Positions 1-8,286 are shown, counted from the first letter of the stretch. The stretch is DNA of 25,405 nucleotides from Bacteroidota bacterium (GCA_023391895.1 JAEWAC010000078.1:1-25405); one strand, 5' to 3'. Notes: generated from the sequence alone by a model not told the origin. Numbers and translations: made by a program.

Positions 1-845
1 ATATAAAGCGGGTACGCCAGCAACAAGAGCGAATGCAGCACCGAATCGTAATGCCCGCTTTTGCGAAATCTTAAGTGCGTAAAGAGCTTGATGGGATAAA
101 AGAGCGGTGCATGCAGCAGCCATCCTACCATGGCTGGTAAAAAAAGTAGGGTATGATAAATGGGCTTTTTATTTCTTCTAAAGGTTTTCTGAGGTGTTGC
201 TTTATCCTGGTCGTTTATTTCGTACACCAGTTGCTGCAACTGCTGGTTCAGGTTTTCGTTAAACTGCAGTAACTGCTTGCTGGTAAGCTCCTGTTGATTG
301 ATGTCGGCGGCGGTAATGATATTACCAAAGTTCAGGTGCACGGTTTTGCCAAACTTTTTGAAAGAGCTATAGTTAAACGCTACGGGCAATACTTCCAGCG
401 GCATATTGTTTTGCCAGGCGGTAACGGCCAGACGGGCCGTGCCTTTTTTCAGCGGCCGCAAATGCCATTCGTTTTCGCAGCGGCCTTCGCTGAAGATGAG
501 CACGATATCGCCTTTGGCAAAGGTCTTTTGGCAGGAGTCGAAAGTGGTATAGTTGTGGCCCAGGTTCTCCACGCCTTCGCTGGTGCGGTAGACCGGCAGC
601 AGGCGCAGCCGGCGCAAAAAGCGGTCGATATAGCGGTTTTTAAAAGCATCGCCCCGGGCCAGGGAGTAAATGGTGTGGTCAAACAAGGTGGTCAAAATAA
701 TGCCGTCTAAAAAAGAGTTGGGATGGTTCGCCGCCAGCAGTAAAGGTCCTTTCTTTTTCAGGTAATGCGGTTGGTTCACAAGGATCTGCCGGCAATAAAT
801 TTTTATGGCCAAACGGGCATATAGTTTCAGGAGCGGGAAAAACAC
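1..845 (-). CDS. Lysophospholipid (1-acylglycerol-3-phosphate type) acyltransferase, 3' end outside window
   Basis: This is a PlsC-like acyltransferase that would transfer an acyl chain to a lysophospholipid or glycerol phosphate acceptor at the inner membrane. Reading inward from position 845, an open frame of 281 codons runs to the window edge without a stop. Motif I is NHPNSFLDG (H41, D47). The family norm is HX4D; the one-residue longer spacing is, to my recollection, seen in Bacteroidota members. The FSEGR motif (E120-G121) matches the usual FPEG block. A hydrophobic stretch near residues 225-255 suggests a C-terminal membrane anchor. There is no ATG in frame; GTG at 845 gives an N-terminus (MFFPLLKLYARLAIKIYCR) of the expected kind, so I chose it. 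The exact acceptor is not known. Confidence 0.85.
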   Translation of the reverse strand, partial: MFFPLLKLYARLAIKIYCRQILVNQPHYLKKKGPLLLAANHPNSFLDGIILTTLFDHTIYSLARGDAFKNRYIDRFLRRLRLLPVYRTSEGVENLGHNYTTFDSCQKTFAKGDIVLIFSEGRCENEWHLRPLKKGTARLAVTAWQNNMPLEVLPVAFNYSSFKKFGKTVHLNFGNIITAADINQQELTSKQLLQFNENLNQQLQQLVYEINDQDKATPQKTFRRNKKPIYHTLLFLPAMVGWLLHAPLFYPIKLFTHLRFRKSGHYDSVLHSLLLLAYPLY

Positions 846-945
846 GGATGAAAAATAAAGATTTTGTGAATACGGAATGGCTTTTTCCCGTTTTATGCCC
901 TGCGCAAAGTGGACCGTTGATAGTTGATCGTTGACCGGAAGCAAG

Positions 946-1062
946 TCTTTCAAAACCCCATATGGGAAAGTTGATAGTTGACAGACAGAGAGGCTTTCAA
1001 ACTCCATCTACCTGTTACACAATCTGCGAAATCCTTTTTCAAATCCGTGAAATCTGCGATCC
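946..1062 (+). repeat. Composite short-repeat element, left copy
   Basis: The order here is a 19-bp motif copy (946-964, TCTTTCAAAACCCCATATG), two heptads (GTTGATA, GTTGACA), the linker GACAGAGAG, a degraded motif copy (994-1010), and a stretch containing AATCTGCG twice that ends in AATCTGCGATCC. The reverse complement of 2303-2415 has the same order and much of the same sequence. Further heptads (GTTGATA, GTTGATC, GTTGACC) precede it at 916-937. No coding capacity is supported. Confidence 0.75.
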
Positions 1063-1075
1063 AAAACCCCATATC

Positions 1076-1145
1076 ACTCATTACTCATTACTCATTACTC
1101 ATTATTCATTATTCACTATTGACTATTCACCATTGATCATTCACG
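1076..1145. repeat. Array of ten degenerate 7-nt repeats
   Basis: Ten units follow in exact 7-nt phase: ACTCATT four times, then ATTCATT, ATTCACT, ATTGACT, ATTCACC, ATTGATC and ATTCACG. A copy of the 19-bp motif (CCAAAACCCCATAT, 1061-1074) abuts its left end. Because 7 is not a multiple of 3, any frame through the array gives a heptapeptide periodicity, which explains an open frame here that I do not regard as a gene. Confidence 0.85.
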
Positions 1146-1194
1146 ATGTTCTTCCTGCTGTGGACTGTCGTCTGTCGACCGTGGACTTCTTTCT

Positions 1195-1214
1195 CTTCTC
1201 CAAAACCCCATATA
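1195..1214 (+). repeat. Copy of the dispersed 19-bp motif
   Basis: CTTCTCCAAAACCCCATATA matches the consensus TCTTTCAAAAMCCCATATG apart from the left end. The DNA between 1146 and 1290 is otherwise without recognisable genes. Confidence 0.65.
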
Positions 1215-1292
1215 ACCCGCATGCAATCTTTGTTTTAACAGCTTCTAGCCAAAATTCTTCATTATTAATTCTTAATTATTAATTATTACTCC

Positions 1293-1300
1293 TACTTTTG
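1293..1300 (+). promoter_or_regulatory. Putative -7 box for rpmH
   Basis: TACTTTTG matches the Bacteroidota sigma-A -7 consensus TAnnTTTG. It would place the transcript start near 1307 and give rpmH a leader of about 100 nt. No good TTG box was found at -33, so the call rests on the -7 box and position. Confidence 0.5.
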
Positions 1301-1332
1301 CGGTCCTTTCACAAAGCCAACGGGTGTGGTGA

Positions 1333-1372
1333 CCTGTGGGTAAAACTGAAACCTGGCCTGGCTCTCCACAGG
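1333..1372 (+). promoter_or_regulatory. Hairpin in the rpmH leader
   Basis: CCTGTGG (1333-1339) can pair with CCACAGG (1366-1372) around a 26-nt loop in the predicted 5' leader, 32 nt before the rpmH start. A role in translational control is possible but is inference. Confidence 0.35.
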
Positions 1373-1404
1373 CTATTTAGTAAACGTGAAAAAAAGATTA
1401 AACA

Positions 1405-1560
1405 ATGAAACGTACATTTCAACCGCATCGCAAACGCCGCAAAACCGTACATGGTTTCCGCAAACGTATGCAAACGGCTAATGGAAGAAAAGTGTTGGCA
1501 AGCCGCCGTGCTAAAGGCCGCAAACGCCTGACCGTAAGTGACGACAGCAGATTGAAATAA
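1405..1560 (+). CDS. rpmH: 50S ribosomal protein L34
   Basis: L34 is a small basic protein of the large ribosomal subunit. The frame encodes 51 residues starting MKRTFQPHRKRRKTVHGFR. It contains the family's conserved core: the RTFQP start, HGFRKRM, TANGRKVL, and ASRRAKGRKRL. It ends in a short acidic tail (TVSDDSRLK). The length is close to the usual 44-52. It lies directly upstream of rnpA, the classic bacterial order, although a strong terminator at 1589-1614 separates the two. There is no purine-rich ribosome site of the enteric type; AAACA precedes the ATG. Confidence 0.97.
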   Translation: MKRTFQPHRKRRKTVHGFRKRMQTANGRKVLASRRAKGRKRLTVSDDSRLK

Positions 1561-1588
1561 ACTGTGAGTACTACTGAACACATCATTG

Positions 1589-1614
1589 AGCCCCGAAGCT
1601 TCGGGGCTTTTTTG
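1589..1614 (+). terminator. Intrinsic terminator between rpmH and rnpA
   Basis: AGCCCCGAAGCTTCGGGGCT (1589-1608) is a perfect palindrome followed by six T. The rnpA start codon is only 15 bp further on, so this site should cut or reduce read-through from rpmH into rnpA. Confidence 0.9.
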
Positions 1615-1628
1615 TATTTTAAAACACC

Positions 1629-2039
1629 ATGGTAAAACCCTTGCGCTTTGGCCGGGCCGAAAAACTGAAAAGCAAAAAACGTATAGAACACCTGTTTGCC
1701 TCGGGCAGCAGCCTGGCTGCTTTTCCGCTGCGAGTGAAATACCGGTTTGCGCCGGCGGCAGAAGGCGCGGCACCGGTGCAGATGGGCGTAAGCGTCAGCA
1801 AAAAGCATTTTAAGCGGGCCGTGGACCGCAATCGCATCAAGCGGTTGATCCGCGAAGCCTACCGCCTGCAAAAAGCCACATTGATACAGGCCGTAAAAGA
1901 TAAGCACCTGAACGGGGCCTTGTTTTTTATCTATACAGATAAGAATAAAACTACATTTACAGCCGTATACAGCGCCATGACCAAATGCCTGGCGGCCTTA
2001 CAGCAAAAAGCAGCAGCCAACCATGAAAATGCTGGTTAA
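1629..2039 (+). CDS. rnpA: Ribonuclease P protein component
   Basis: This is the protein subunit of RNase P, which helps the catalytic RNA cut 5' leaders from pre-tRNAs. The 136 residues include the RNR signature region KRAVDRNRIKRLIREAYR (about residues 62-79), preceded by GVSVSKKHFKRA. The N-terminal L-RFGRAEKLKSKKRIEHLFASG block is also typical. The length is slightly above the bacterial norm of about 120. Its last 17 bp overlap the start of yidD, implying translational coupling. The ATG at 1629 puts the start 15 bp after the rpmH terminator, so rnpA must rely on read-through or on a promoter within or close to rpmH. Confidence 0.95.
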   Translation: MVKPLRFGRAEKLKSKKRIEHLFASGSSLAAFPLRVKYRFAPAAEGAAPVQMGVSVSKKHFKRAVDRNRIKRLIREAYRLQKATLIQAVKDKHLNGALFFIYTDKNKTTFTAVYSAMTKCLAALQQKAAANHENAG

Positions 2040-2253
2040 AATATTAGCCTTGCCTTTTATCGGGCTCATCCGGTTGTACCAGCTGGTGATTTCGCCCTGG
2101 CTGGGTCCTTCGTGTCGGTATACGCCTACGTGCAGCCAGTACGGCCTGGAAGCGTTTAAGAAGTATGGGGTTTTTAAAGGTTTTTGGCTCACCCTCAAAC
2201 GCATCAGCCGGTGCCATCCCTGGGGCGGCAGCGGCTACGACCCGGTACCATAG
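2023..2253 (+). CDS. yidD: Membrane protein insertion efficiency factor YidD
   Basis: YidD is a small membrane-associated protein thought to assist YidC-dependent insertion. The 76 residues carry the family's hallmarks in order: an N-terminal amphipathic segment (ALPFIGLIRLYQLVISP), the cysteine block GPSCRYTPTCSQYGLEAF, and the C-terminal RCHPWGGSGYDPVP. The start overlaps rnpA by 17 bp. yidC, which often follows in other bacteria, is not next here; repeat-rich non-coding DNA follows instead. Bases 2164-2180 (encoding YGVFKG) match the dispersed intergenic motif in reverse, which may be chance because this protein segment is conserved. Confidence 0.95.
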   Translation: MKMLVKILALPFIGLIRLYQLVISPWLGPSCRYTPTCSQYGLEAFKKYGVFKGFWLTLKRISRCHPWGGSGYDPVP

Positions 2254-2302
2254 GCGGGGAGGAGTATAAGTTTAAGGTTTAACGTTCACGAGTTCACGAG
2301 TT

Positions 2303-2415
2303 GGATCGCAGATTACGCAGATTGTATTACAAGCGCTATGGGTTTTTGAAAGACTCTTTGTCTGTCAACTATCAATTATCAACTGTCAACTGTCCGATAT
2401 GGGTTTTTAAAAGAG
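2303..2415 (-). repeat. Composite short-repeat element, right copy (inverted)
   Basis: Read on the minus strand this gives a motif copy (2415-2397), heptads (GTTGACA, GTTGATA, ATTGATA, GTTGACA), the linker GACAAAGAG, a second motif copy (2353-2337, TCTTTCAAAAACCCATA), then ACAATCTGCG and AATCTGCGATCC. It is homologous, with differences in heptad number, to 946-1062 in the opposite orientation. A short tandem GTTCACGA (2284-2299) lies at its inner edge. An open frame of about 63 codons through this region is made of repeat sequence and is not called as a gene. Confidence 0.75.
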
Positions 2416-2499
2416 TGGATAGCTTGTACTGCTTAGCCCAGAATGGTTCAAAAGTCCATAGGTTATTATTAAGGTTTATTAGGCACCTTTAGTCTGATC

Positions 2500-2628
2500 C
2501 CCCTCTACTTCAGGAGAGGGGCCAGGGGTAAGGTAAAACCTTCAAAAGCCCATGCTCCTCGCTTTTTTCATTTTACTTTTTACTTTTCTCATGCCTCCCC
2601 TCCACCGGGAGAGAACGAGGGAGGGGCC
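2500..2628. repeat. GC-rich and motif repeats between yidD and sodA
   Basis: Three items lie here. CCCCTCT (2500-2506) pairs with AGAGGGG (2515-2521). A copy of the 19-bp motif, CCTTCAAAAGCCCATG, is at 2539-2554. A second C/G-rich stretch (2594-2628) contains CCTCCCCTCCACCGGGAGAG, and a related copy lies at 24922-24956. Between them is a T-rich tract (2566-2590). No gene is seen in 2254-2742. Confidence 0.6.
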
Positions 2629-2642
2629 GTATATTTCCCAAT

Positions 2643-2684
2643 AAAAAAGAGCCGTAAAGAGAAATGACATTCTTTTTACGGCTC
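2643..2684 (-). terminator. Terminator downstream of sodA
   Basis: On the minus strand GAGCCGTAAA (2684-2675) pairs with TTTACGGCTC (2658-2649), followed by six T (2648-2643). It lies about 60 bp after the sodA stop. Confidence 0.85.
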
Positions 2685-2742
2685 CTATATTTAAGATAAT
2701 AAAGTATCAACCACCTAAGTTCCCCCTTCAGGGGACAGGGGG

Positions 2743-3351
<609 letters not shown>

Positions 3352-3392
3352 AACAATTGGTTTAAAAGTTAATCAATGATCTGAATCAATTG

Positions 3393-3400
3393 CAAATTTA
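3393..3400 (-). promoter_or_regulatory. Putative -7 box for sodA
   Basis: The minus strand reads TAAATTTG, a match to TAnnTTTG, about 40 bp before the sodA start. TTG-containing sequence lies upstream, but the spacing to a -33 box is not ideal. Confidence 0.5.
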
Positions 3401-3657
3401 CTGTCATAGCGCCAACCTCTCGCACAATTTAAAAAAAACTAAATTCCCGCAATCCCGCAAACTGCCGTTACACTAAAATGCAATGGCCTGAAGTGGCCGC
3501 AGGATATCCTGTTCAAGCCGTAAAAAATGAAAAATACATATGATTAAAATGATATATAGATAATATCCAAGGCTTTATCTGCAAATTAGTTGTTGCAAAA
3601 TAGCAGCTGAGCCTGATGTTTTATTATCTTAACCGGTAAAACAAAATTTTAATTGCG
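3401..3657. other. Upstream region of susC
   Basis: This A/T-rich spacer separates divergent sodA and susC. I see no clear TAnnTTTG box for susC, no dispersed-motif copy and no open frame worth calling. Its last about 150 bp presumably hold the susC promoter and leader. Confidence 0.4.
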
Positions 3658-6600
3658 ATGAGGAGATTTTTACTGCTTTTTTCAATGGCAATCCTGCTAT
3701 TGCCGCAACTTTCTCTTGCACAAACCCGCCAGCTGACGGGAACCGTAACCGATGACAAGGGAAGTCCCCTGGCATCGGTTTCAGTAGTGGAAAAAGGCAC
3801 CAGCAATGGTACAGCCACCAGTGCAAGCGGTGCTTTTTCAATCAGTGTAAGCGGCGCCAGCCCGGTGCTGGTATTTTCCTACGCCGGCATGCAGCCGCAG
3901 GAAATCCCGGTTGGTAGCAGCAGCACCTTCCATGTTGTCTTAACTGCCGGCACCCTGTCAGAGGTAGTGGTTACAGCCCTGGGCATCAAACGGAGCGAAC
4001 GTTCCCTGGGTTATTCTACCCAGCAAGTAGATGGCGGCAACCTGACCCTGACCAAGGAGCAAAATGTGTTGGGTTCTTTGGCCGGTAAAGTTTCTGGTGT
4101 GCAGGTAGTCGGTTCTTCGGGAGCCAGCATGGGTGGCACGCAGAAAATAAATATACGTGGTATCAATTCTCTTACAGGCTCCAGCCAGCCGCTGATTGTG
4201 GTGGATGGTACGCCTATTTCCAATGCCAATTTCTCCGGAAGTGCCAAAGCCGATTACGGAAACGTGGCCCAGGACATCAACCCCGAAGACATTGAGTCGG
4301 TAAACGTATTGAAAGGCCCTGCCGCTTCTGCCTTATATGGTTTAAGAGGACAGTATGGCGTGATTATGATCACCACCAAAAAAGGAAAGAAAGGTCCAAA
4401 GAAAGTAGATGTGCAGGTGAACTCCGCTTTCTCTGTTGAGCGGGTAGGCAACTTCATGCCTTTACAAAACCAATATGGCGGCGGCGCCGTTCAAACCTGG
4501 AGAACACTGCCCAACGGCGATAAGTATGTAGACATGGATGTGGATGAAAGCTGGGGACCCAAAATGGACGGAACACCGGCCCGCAGCATCTTTAGTTTTT
4601 ATCCCCAAGACCCTGAGTATGGCCAGCTGACGCCTTTTCTGCCACAACCTAATAATATCAGGGATTATTACGAAACCGGCTCTAACATCAATAATGGTGT
4701 TACCGTGAGCGGCGGAAATGAAAACTCTACTTATCGCTTAAGCTTTAATGATGCCCGCATACAAGGCGTGGAACCCAACTCGTGGTTAAAGCGCAACAAC
4801 CTGGGCTTAAGTGCAGGACTGGACCTGACCCCCAGGCTGAATGTGAATGCCAACTTCAATTATGCCACCAACAAAGCCCAGCGTCCGGCGCAAGGCTCCG
4901 AGTGGGGTGGCCGTTATATGGTGCAGTGGTTTCAGCGCAACGTGGATGTCAACCGCCTGAAAGATTACAAGTACCCGGATGGCACCATCAAGCAATGGAA
5001 CCTGAGAAGGCCCAGCACCACTACCGGTGAGCTCACCAACTTCAGTTCACGGTATTGGGATAACCCCTTCTTTGAAGCCTATGAGAACTTGAACCTTGAT
5101 AACCGCGACCGCTTTTTTGGTGACATAGGGCTGACCTATGAAGTGCTCCAGGGCTTGAAGTTAAGCGGCTTTGCACGGGGCGATATGTTTACTCAAAACA
5201 TTGAAGAAAGACAGGCTGTGGGCGGCAGAAGAGTGCCTTCCTTCTCTACTGGTAAATACCAGAACCGCGAAATGAACTATGAGTTCCTGGGTCAGTATAA
5301 TAAAGCCTGGGGTGACTTTTCGTTGAATGCTAATTTGGGCGCCAACCTGTACCAGCGCAGGTACAATTATTTGTATATGGAAACGGTAGGAGGACTGACT
5401 GCTCCTGGATTTTATAATATAGACGCCTCCGTAGACAGACCTGCTACCGCTTCTTATTTATTAAGAAAAGAAATCAGGAGTATGTATGGTATGGCTTCAT
5501 TTGGTTATAAAAACACTTATTTCCTGGATGCTTCCTTAAGAAATGACAACTCCTCCACACTGCCTCCCGATAATAACTCGTATTGGTATCCTTCTTTGTC
5601 CGGTAGCGTAGTGTTCAGTGAGTTGTTGCAATGGAGCCCGCTTTCTTACGGTAAATTAAGAGCCAGCTATGCGCAGGCCGGCGCGGATATCGATCCTTAC
5701 CGTACCTCCACCGTATACGGCATTGGTACTACCTATAACGGCATTAGCAACCTGCTGGTTCCGGATGCCCTGAACAATCCATTCATTGAACCTTCCTTTG
5801 CCCACTCGTATGAAGCCGGTATTGACCTGAAGTTCTTTAAAAACCGGTTGGGCCTTGACTTTACGTACTATAAACAAGACAACAGAAACCAGGTAATAAA
5901 CCTGAATGTGTCAGGCACCAGCGGGTATAGTTCCGCAATTATCAACGCCGGCTTGATTCGCAACCAGGGTGTAGAACTGACCCTGACCGGATCACCTGTA
6001 GCGGCAAAGAACTTTTCATGGGATCTTGCTTTTAACTTAAGCAGAAACAGAAGTAAAGTAGTAGAGCTGGCGCCTGACATGAATGTTTACCCGCACTATT
6101 CTTCCACTTATTCCAGTGTAACCACCTACCTGAATTCCTATGTAGGAGAAGCTTTTGGAAGCCTGATCGGGCCTACTTACCAGCGGGATGAAGCCACCGG
6201 CAAGATCCTGCTGGATAATAACAACCTGCCGTTGTATACCGCCTCTACGCATAATTTCGGCACTGTTCTGCCGGATTATACCGGCGGTTTGCAGAACTCG
6301 TTCCGCATTTTTGGATTTGACCTTTCTGCCAATATCGACTTCCAAAAGGGAGGCCTGTTCTTTAGCCGTTCGCAAATGCTGGCGGTACGTACCGGTCAGC
6401 ATGAAATAACGGCTGTATTAAATGATAAAGGCAAGAACATACGGGATGCGGTAGCAGATGGCGGTGGTATCCGGGTAGAAGGCATCAATGCTACTACCAA
6501 ACAAGCGGTGGTAGCTTATGTGAATCCGCAGACGTATTATGGCGTTACCGCCCGCAGGATCTATGACGACTGGTTATATGAAGCTTCCTATATCAAATTA

Positions 6601-6831
6601 AGAGAGGTGCGCCTGGGTTATTCTTTCGACAAGCAGAAGCTGGGCCGCTTGCCCTTCAGCGCTGTAAACCTGGCCCTGATTGCCCGCAACCCCGCTATGA
6701 TCTGGCAAAAAGCACCTAAGGGAATCGATCCTTCCGAAAACTCAACCGGTGCACAAGCCATCAGCTGGTTTGAATCCGGTCAGGCCAACACGGTAAGATC
6801 GTATGGTATCAACTTAAGCTTCAACTTTTAA
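3658..6831 (+). CDS. SusC/RagA-family TonB-dependent outer-membrane transporter
   Basis: This is an outer-membrane barrel that, with a SusD-type lipoprotein lid, imports oligosaccharides, peptides or similar nutrients using TonB energy. The 1057 residues start with a signal peptide (MRRFLLLFSMAILLLPQLSLAQ). A carboxypeptidase-regulatory-like beta-sandwich follows (about 23-100). The SEVVVTALGIKRSERSLGY segment leads into the plug (about 112-245), with INIRGINSL, PLIVVDGTPI, DINPEDIESVNVLKGPAASALYG and VIMITTKKGKKG. The rest is barrel, ending in the aromatic C-terminus YGINLSFNF. Ten bp separate it from the susD-type gene. No glycoside hydrolase, sulfatase, peptidase or sigma/anti-sigma regulator is adjacent, so the substrate cannot be inferred. 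Confidence 0.95.
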   Translation: MRRFLLLFSMAILLLPQLSLAQTRQLTGTVTDDKGSPLASVSVVEKGTSNGTATSASGAFSISVSGASPVLVFSYAGMQPQEIPVGSSSTFHVVLTAGTLSEVVVTALGIKRSERSLGYSTQQVDGGNLTLTKEQNVLGSLAGKVSGVQVVGSSGASMGGTQKINIRGINSLTGSSQPLIVVDGTPISNANFSGSAKADYGNVAQDINPEDIESVNVLKGPAASALYGLRGQYGVIMITTKKGKKGPKKVDVQVNSAFSVERVGNFMPLQNQYGGGAVQTWRTLPNGDKYVDMDVDESWGPKMDGTPARSIFSFYPQDPEYGQLTPFLPQPNNIRDYYETGSNINNGVTVSGGNENSTYRLSFNDARIQGVEPNSWLKRNNLGLSAGLDLTPRLNVNANFNYATNKAQRPAQGSEWGGRYMVQWFQRNVDVNRLKDYKYPDGTIKQWNLRRPSTTTGELTNFSSRYWDNPFFEAYENLNLDNRDRFFGDIGLTYEVLQGLKLSGFARGDMFTQNIEERQAVGGRRVPSFSTGKYQNREMNYEFLGQYNKAWGDFSLNANLGANLYQRRYNYLYMETVGGLTAPGFYNIDASVDRPATASYLLRKEIRSMYGMASFGYKNTYFLDASLRNDNSSTLPPDNNSYWYPSLSGSVVFSELLQWSPLSYGKLRASYAQAGADIDPYRTSTVYGIGTTYNGISNLLVPDALNNPFIEPSFAHSYEAGIDLKFFKNRLGLDFTYYKQDNRNQVINLNVSGTSGYSSAIINAGLIRNQGVELTLTGSPVAAKNFSWDLAFNLSRNRSKVVELAPDMNVYPHYSSTYSSVTTYLNSYVGEAFGSLIGPTYQRDEATGKILLDNNNLPLYTASTHNFGTVLPDYTGGLQNSFRIFGFDLSANIDFQKGGLFFSRSQMLAVRTGQHEITAVLNDKGKNIRDAVADGGGIRVEGINATTKQAVVAYVNPQTYYGVTARRIYDDWLYEASYIKLREVRLGYSFDKQKLGRLPFSAVNLALIARNPAMIWQKAPKGIDPSENSTGAQAISWFESGQANTVRSYGINLSFNF

Positions 6832-6841
6832 ACGAACGACT

Positions 6842-8236
6842 ATGAAAAGAATATTTATAGCACTGATCCTGTCAGGCCTGGTTATGGGAAGCTGTAACAA
6901 GTTTGATGAGGAAATTAATAAGAACACCAACCTGCCGAGCCAGGCATCCGCCGCCCAGTTGCTGGCTAACGCCATGCTTTCTTTACCTGGTTTAAGCTCC
7001 AGCCCCCAGGGCGAGTTTATGGCGCAGTATTTAGCCGAAACCCAATACGTAGGCGATTCAAGATACCCCGATGTAAACACCAGCTTTTACGGCTGGTACC
7101 AGGGCCCGCTCATGAATATTGAAACGGTCATAACCTCTCAGGAGTTATCCATTCTGCCTACGGCTAACCAGATAGCCGTGGCTAAGATCTTAAAGGCATA
7201 TTATTTCTGGAATATTACAGACCGGTGGGGCGATGTGCCTTTGTCAAAAGCTTTGAAAGGACTACAGGATTTTACGCCGGAATACGATACGCAGGAGTCT
7301 ATCTACAACGCCATTTTCCAGTTACTGGACGAGGCTAACGCAGCGATCACTACAGGTACGCTGCCCAATGACGTGATGTACGGTGGCGATATGAACAAAT
7401 GGAAAAAACTGGGCAATACCATCCATTTACTGGCAGCGCTGCGCCTTTCTGAGGTGGATGCAACAAAAGCGGCCGCTGAATTCAACAAGGCCCTGGCCGC
7501 AGGTATTATGACCTCTAATGCAGACAACTTTGTTTTTAAACACCTGGCAGACGCTAATAACCAGAACTACTGGTACGGACAGGTGATCGCCCAAAACAGG
7601 GAGTGGTGGGCCTTAACAGAAACCCTGGTGAATTATATGAAGCCGTTAAATGATCCCCGGCTGCCGGTATACGGTAAAACCAATGCAACCGGCGAGTATA
7701 AAGGGCTGGAGTTTGGTACAACCGTGGGTATTCCCAATACTACTGGCGTATCGCTGCTGGGCACCGCCATTTATGCGCAAAATGCACCGGTTTACCTGGT
7801 TACCTATGCACAAGCTTTGTTCGCTAAGGCCGAGGCGGCCAAAAGAGGCTGGATACCGGGCGGCGATGTCGAAGCAAAAGCAGCTTACGACCTGGCCATA
7901 GAACAATCAGTAAGACAATGGACGGGTAGTACCACGGGATTAAGCAACCTGTTGACACAAACAGAAGTGGCATACAATCCTGCAAGAGCTTTGGAACAAA
8001 TTGCCTTGCAGCGCTATGTGCACCTGTTTATGCACGGTTACGAAGCCTGGGCCGAATGGAGAAGAACAGGGTATCCCAATAACTTAGTAACACCGGGCGG
8101 AAAAGCCGTACCAACCCGATTGGGCTATCCTGATAATGAAGACTTCAACAATAAAGAAAATTACCGGTCCGCTATTCAAAGACAATTCGGAGGGCAAAAT
8201 ACACTGTACGGAAAAGTATGGTGGGATAAACCCTAA
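6842..8236 (+). CDS. SusD/RagB-family nutrient-binding lipoprotein (SusD_2-like)
   Basis: This is the partner lipoprotein of the transporter just upstream and would cap the barrel at the cell surface and bind substrate. The 464 residues begin with a lipoprotein signal (MKRIFIALILSGLVMGSC), with C18 as the lipidated residue. FDEEINKNTNLPSQ follows, the INxNxNxP-type start common in this subfamily. Helical TPR-like segments carry WNITDRWGDVPLSKAL (about residues 123-138), and the C-terminus ends in GKVWWDKP, all like the SusD_2 (PF12771-type) group rather than classical starch-binding SusD. A hairpin terminator follows at 8255-8286. Substrate is unknown. Confidence 0.93.
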   Translation: MKRIFIALILSGLVMGSCNKFDEEINKNTNLPSQASAAQLLANAMLSLPGLSSSPQGEFMAQYLAETQYVGDSRYPDVNTSFYGWYQGPLMNIETVITSQELSILPTANQIAVAKILKAYYFWNITDRWGDVPLSKALKGLQDFTPEYDTQESIYNAIFQLLDEANAAITTGTLPNDVMYGGDMNKWKKLGNTIHLLAALRLSEVDATKAAAEFNKALAAGIMTSNADNFVFKHLADANNQNYWYGQVIAQNREWWALTETLVNYMKPLNDPRLPVYGKTNATGEYKGLEFGTTVGIPNTTGVSLLGTAIYAQNAPVYLVTYAQALFAKAEAAKRGWIPGGDVEAKAAYDLAIEQSVRQWTGSTTGLSNLLTQTEVAYNPARALEQIALQRYVHLFMHGYEAWAEWRRTGYPNNLVTPGGKAVPTRLGYPDNEDFNNKENYRSAIQRQFGGQNTLYGKVWWDKP

Positions 8237-8254
8237 ACTGATACCAAGTTTTTC

Positions 8255-8286
8255 AAAAAGCCATATCTAACCGATATGGCTTTTTT
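8255..8286. terminator. Bidirectional terminator between susD-type gene and tadA
   Basis: AAAAAGCCATATC (8255-8267) pairs with GATATGGCTTTTT (8273-8285) around TAACC. There is a T run on either strand. On the minus strand the hairpin overlaps the tadA stop codon (8285-8287). The left arm with its flank (TTTCAAAAAGCCATAT) resembles the dispersed 19-bp motif. Confidence 0.85.

Noticed and set aside
294..710. Plus-strand frame of 138 codons
   Set aside because: It is antisense to the acyltransferase, whose motifs are clear on the minus strand.
962..1282. Open frame of 106 codons upstream of rpmH
   Set aside because: It is made of heptad and motif repeats (THYSLLITHYS-like periodicity) and overlaps the rpmH promoter region. 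No start signal or protein-like composition.
946..2415. CRISPR array or direct-repeat defence locus
   Set aside because: The repeats are degenerate, occur in both orientations, have short repeated spacers rather than unique ones, and no cas-like gene is present.
2301..2492. Open frame of 63 codons after yidD
   Set aside because: It lies inside the inverted composite repeat and has repeat-derived sequence.
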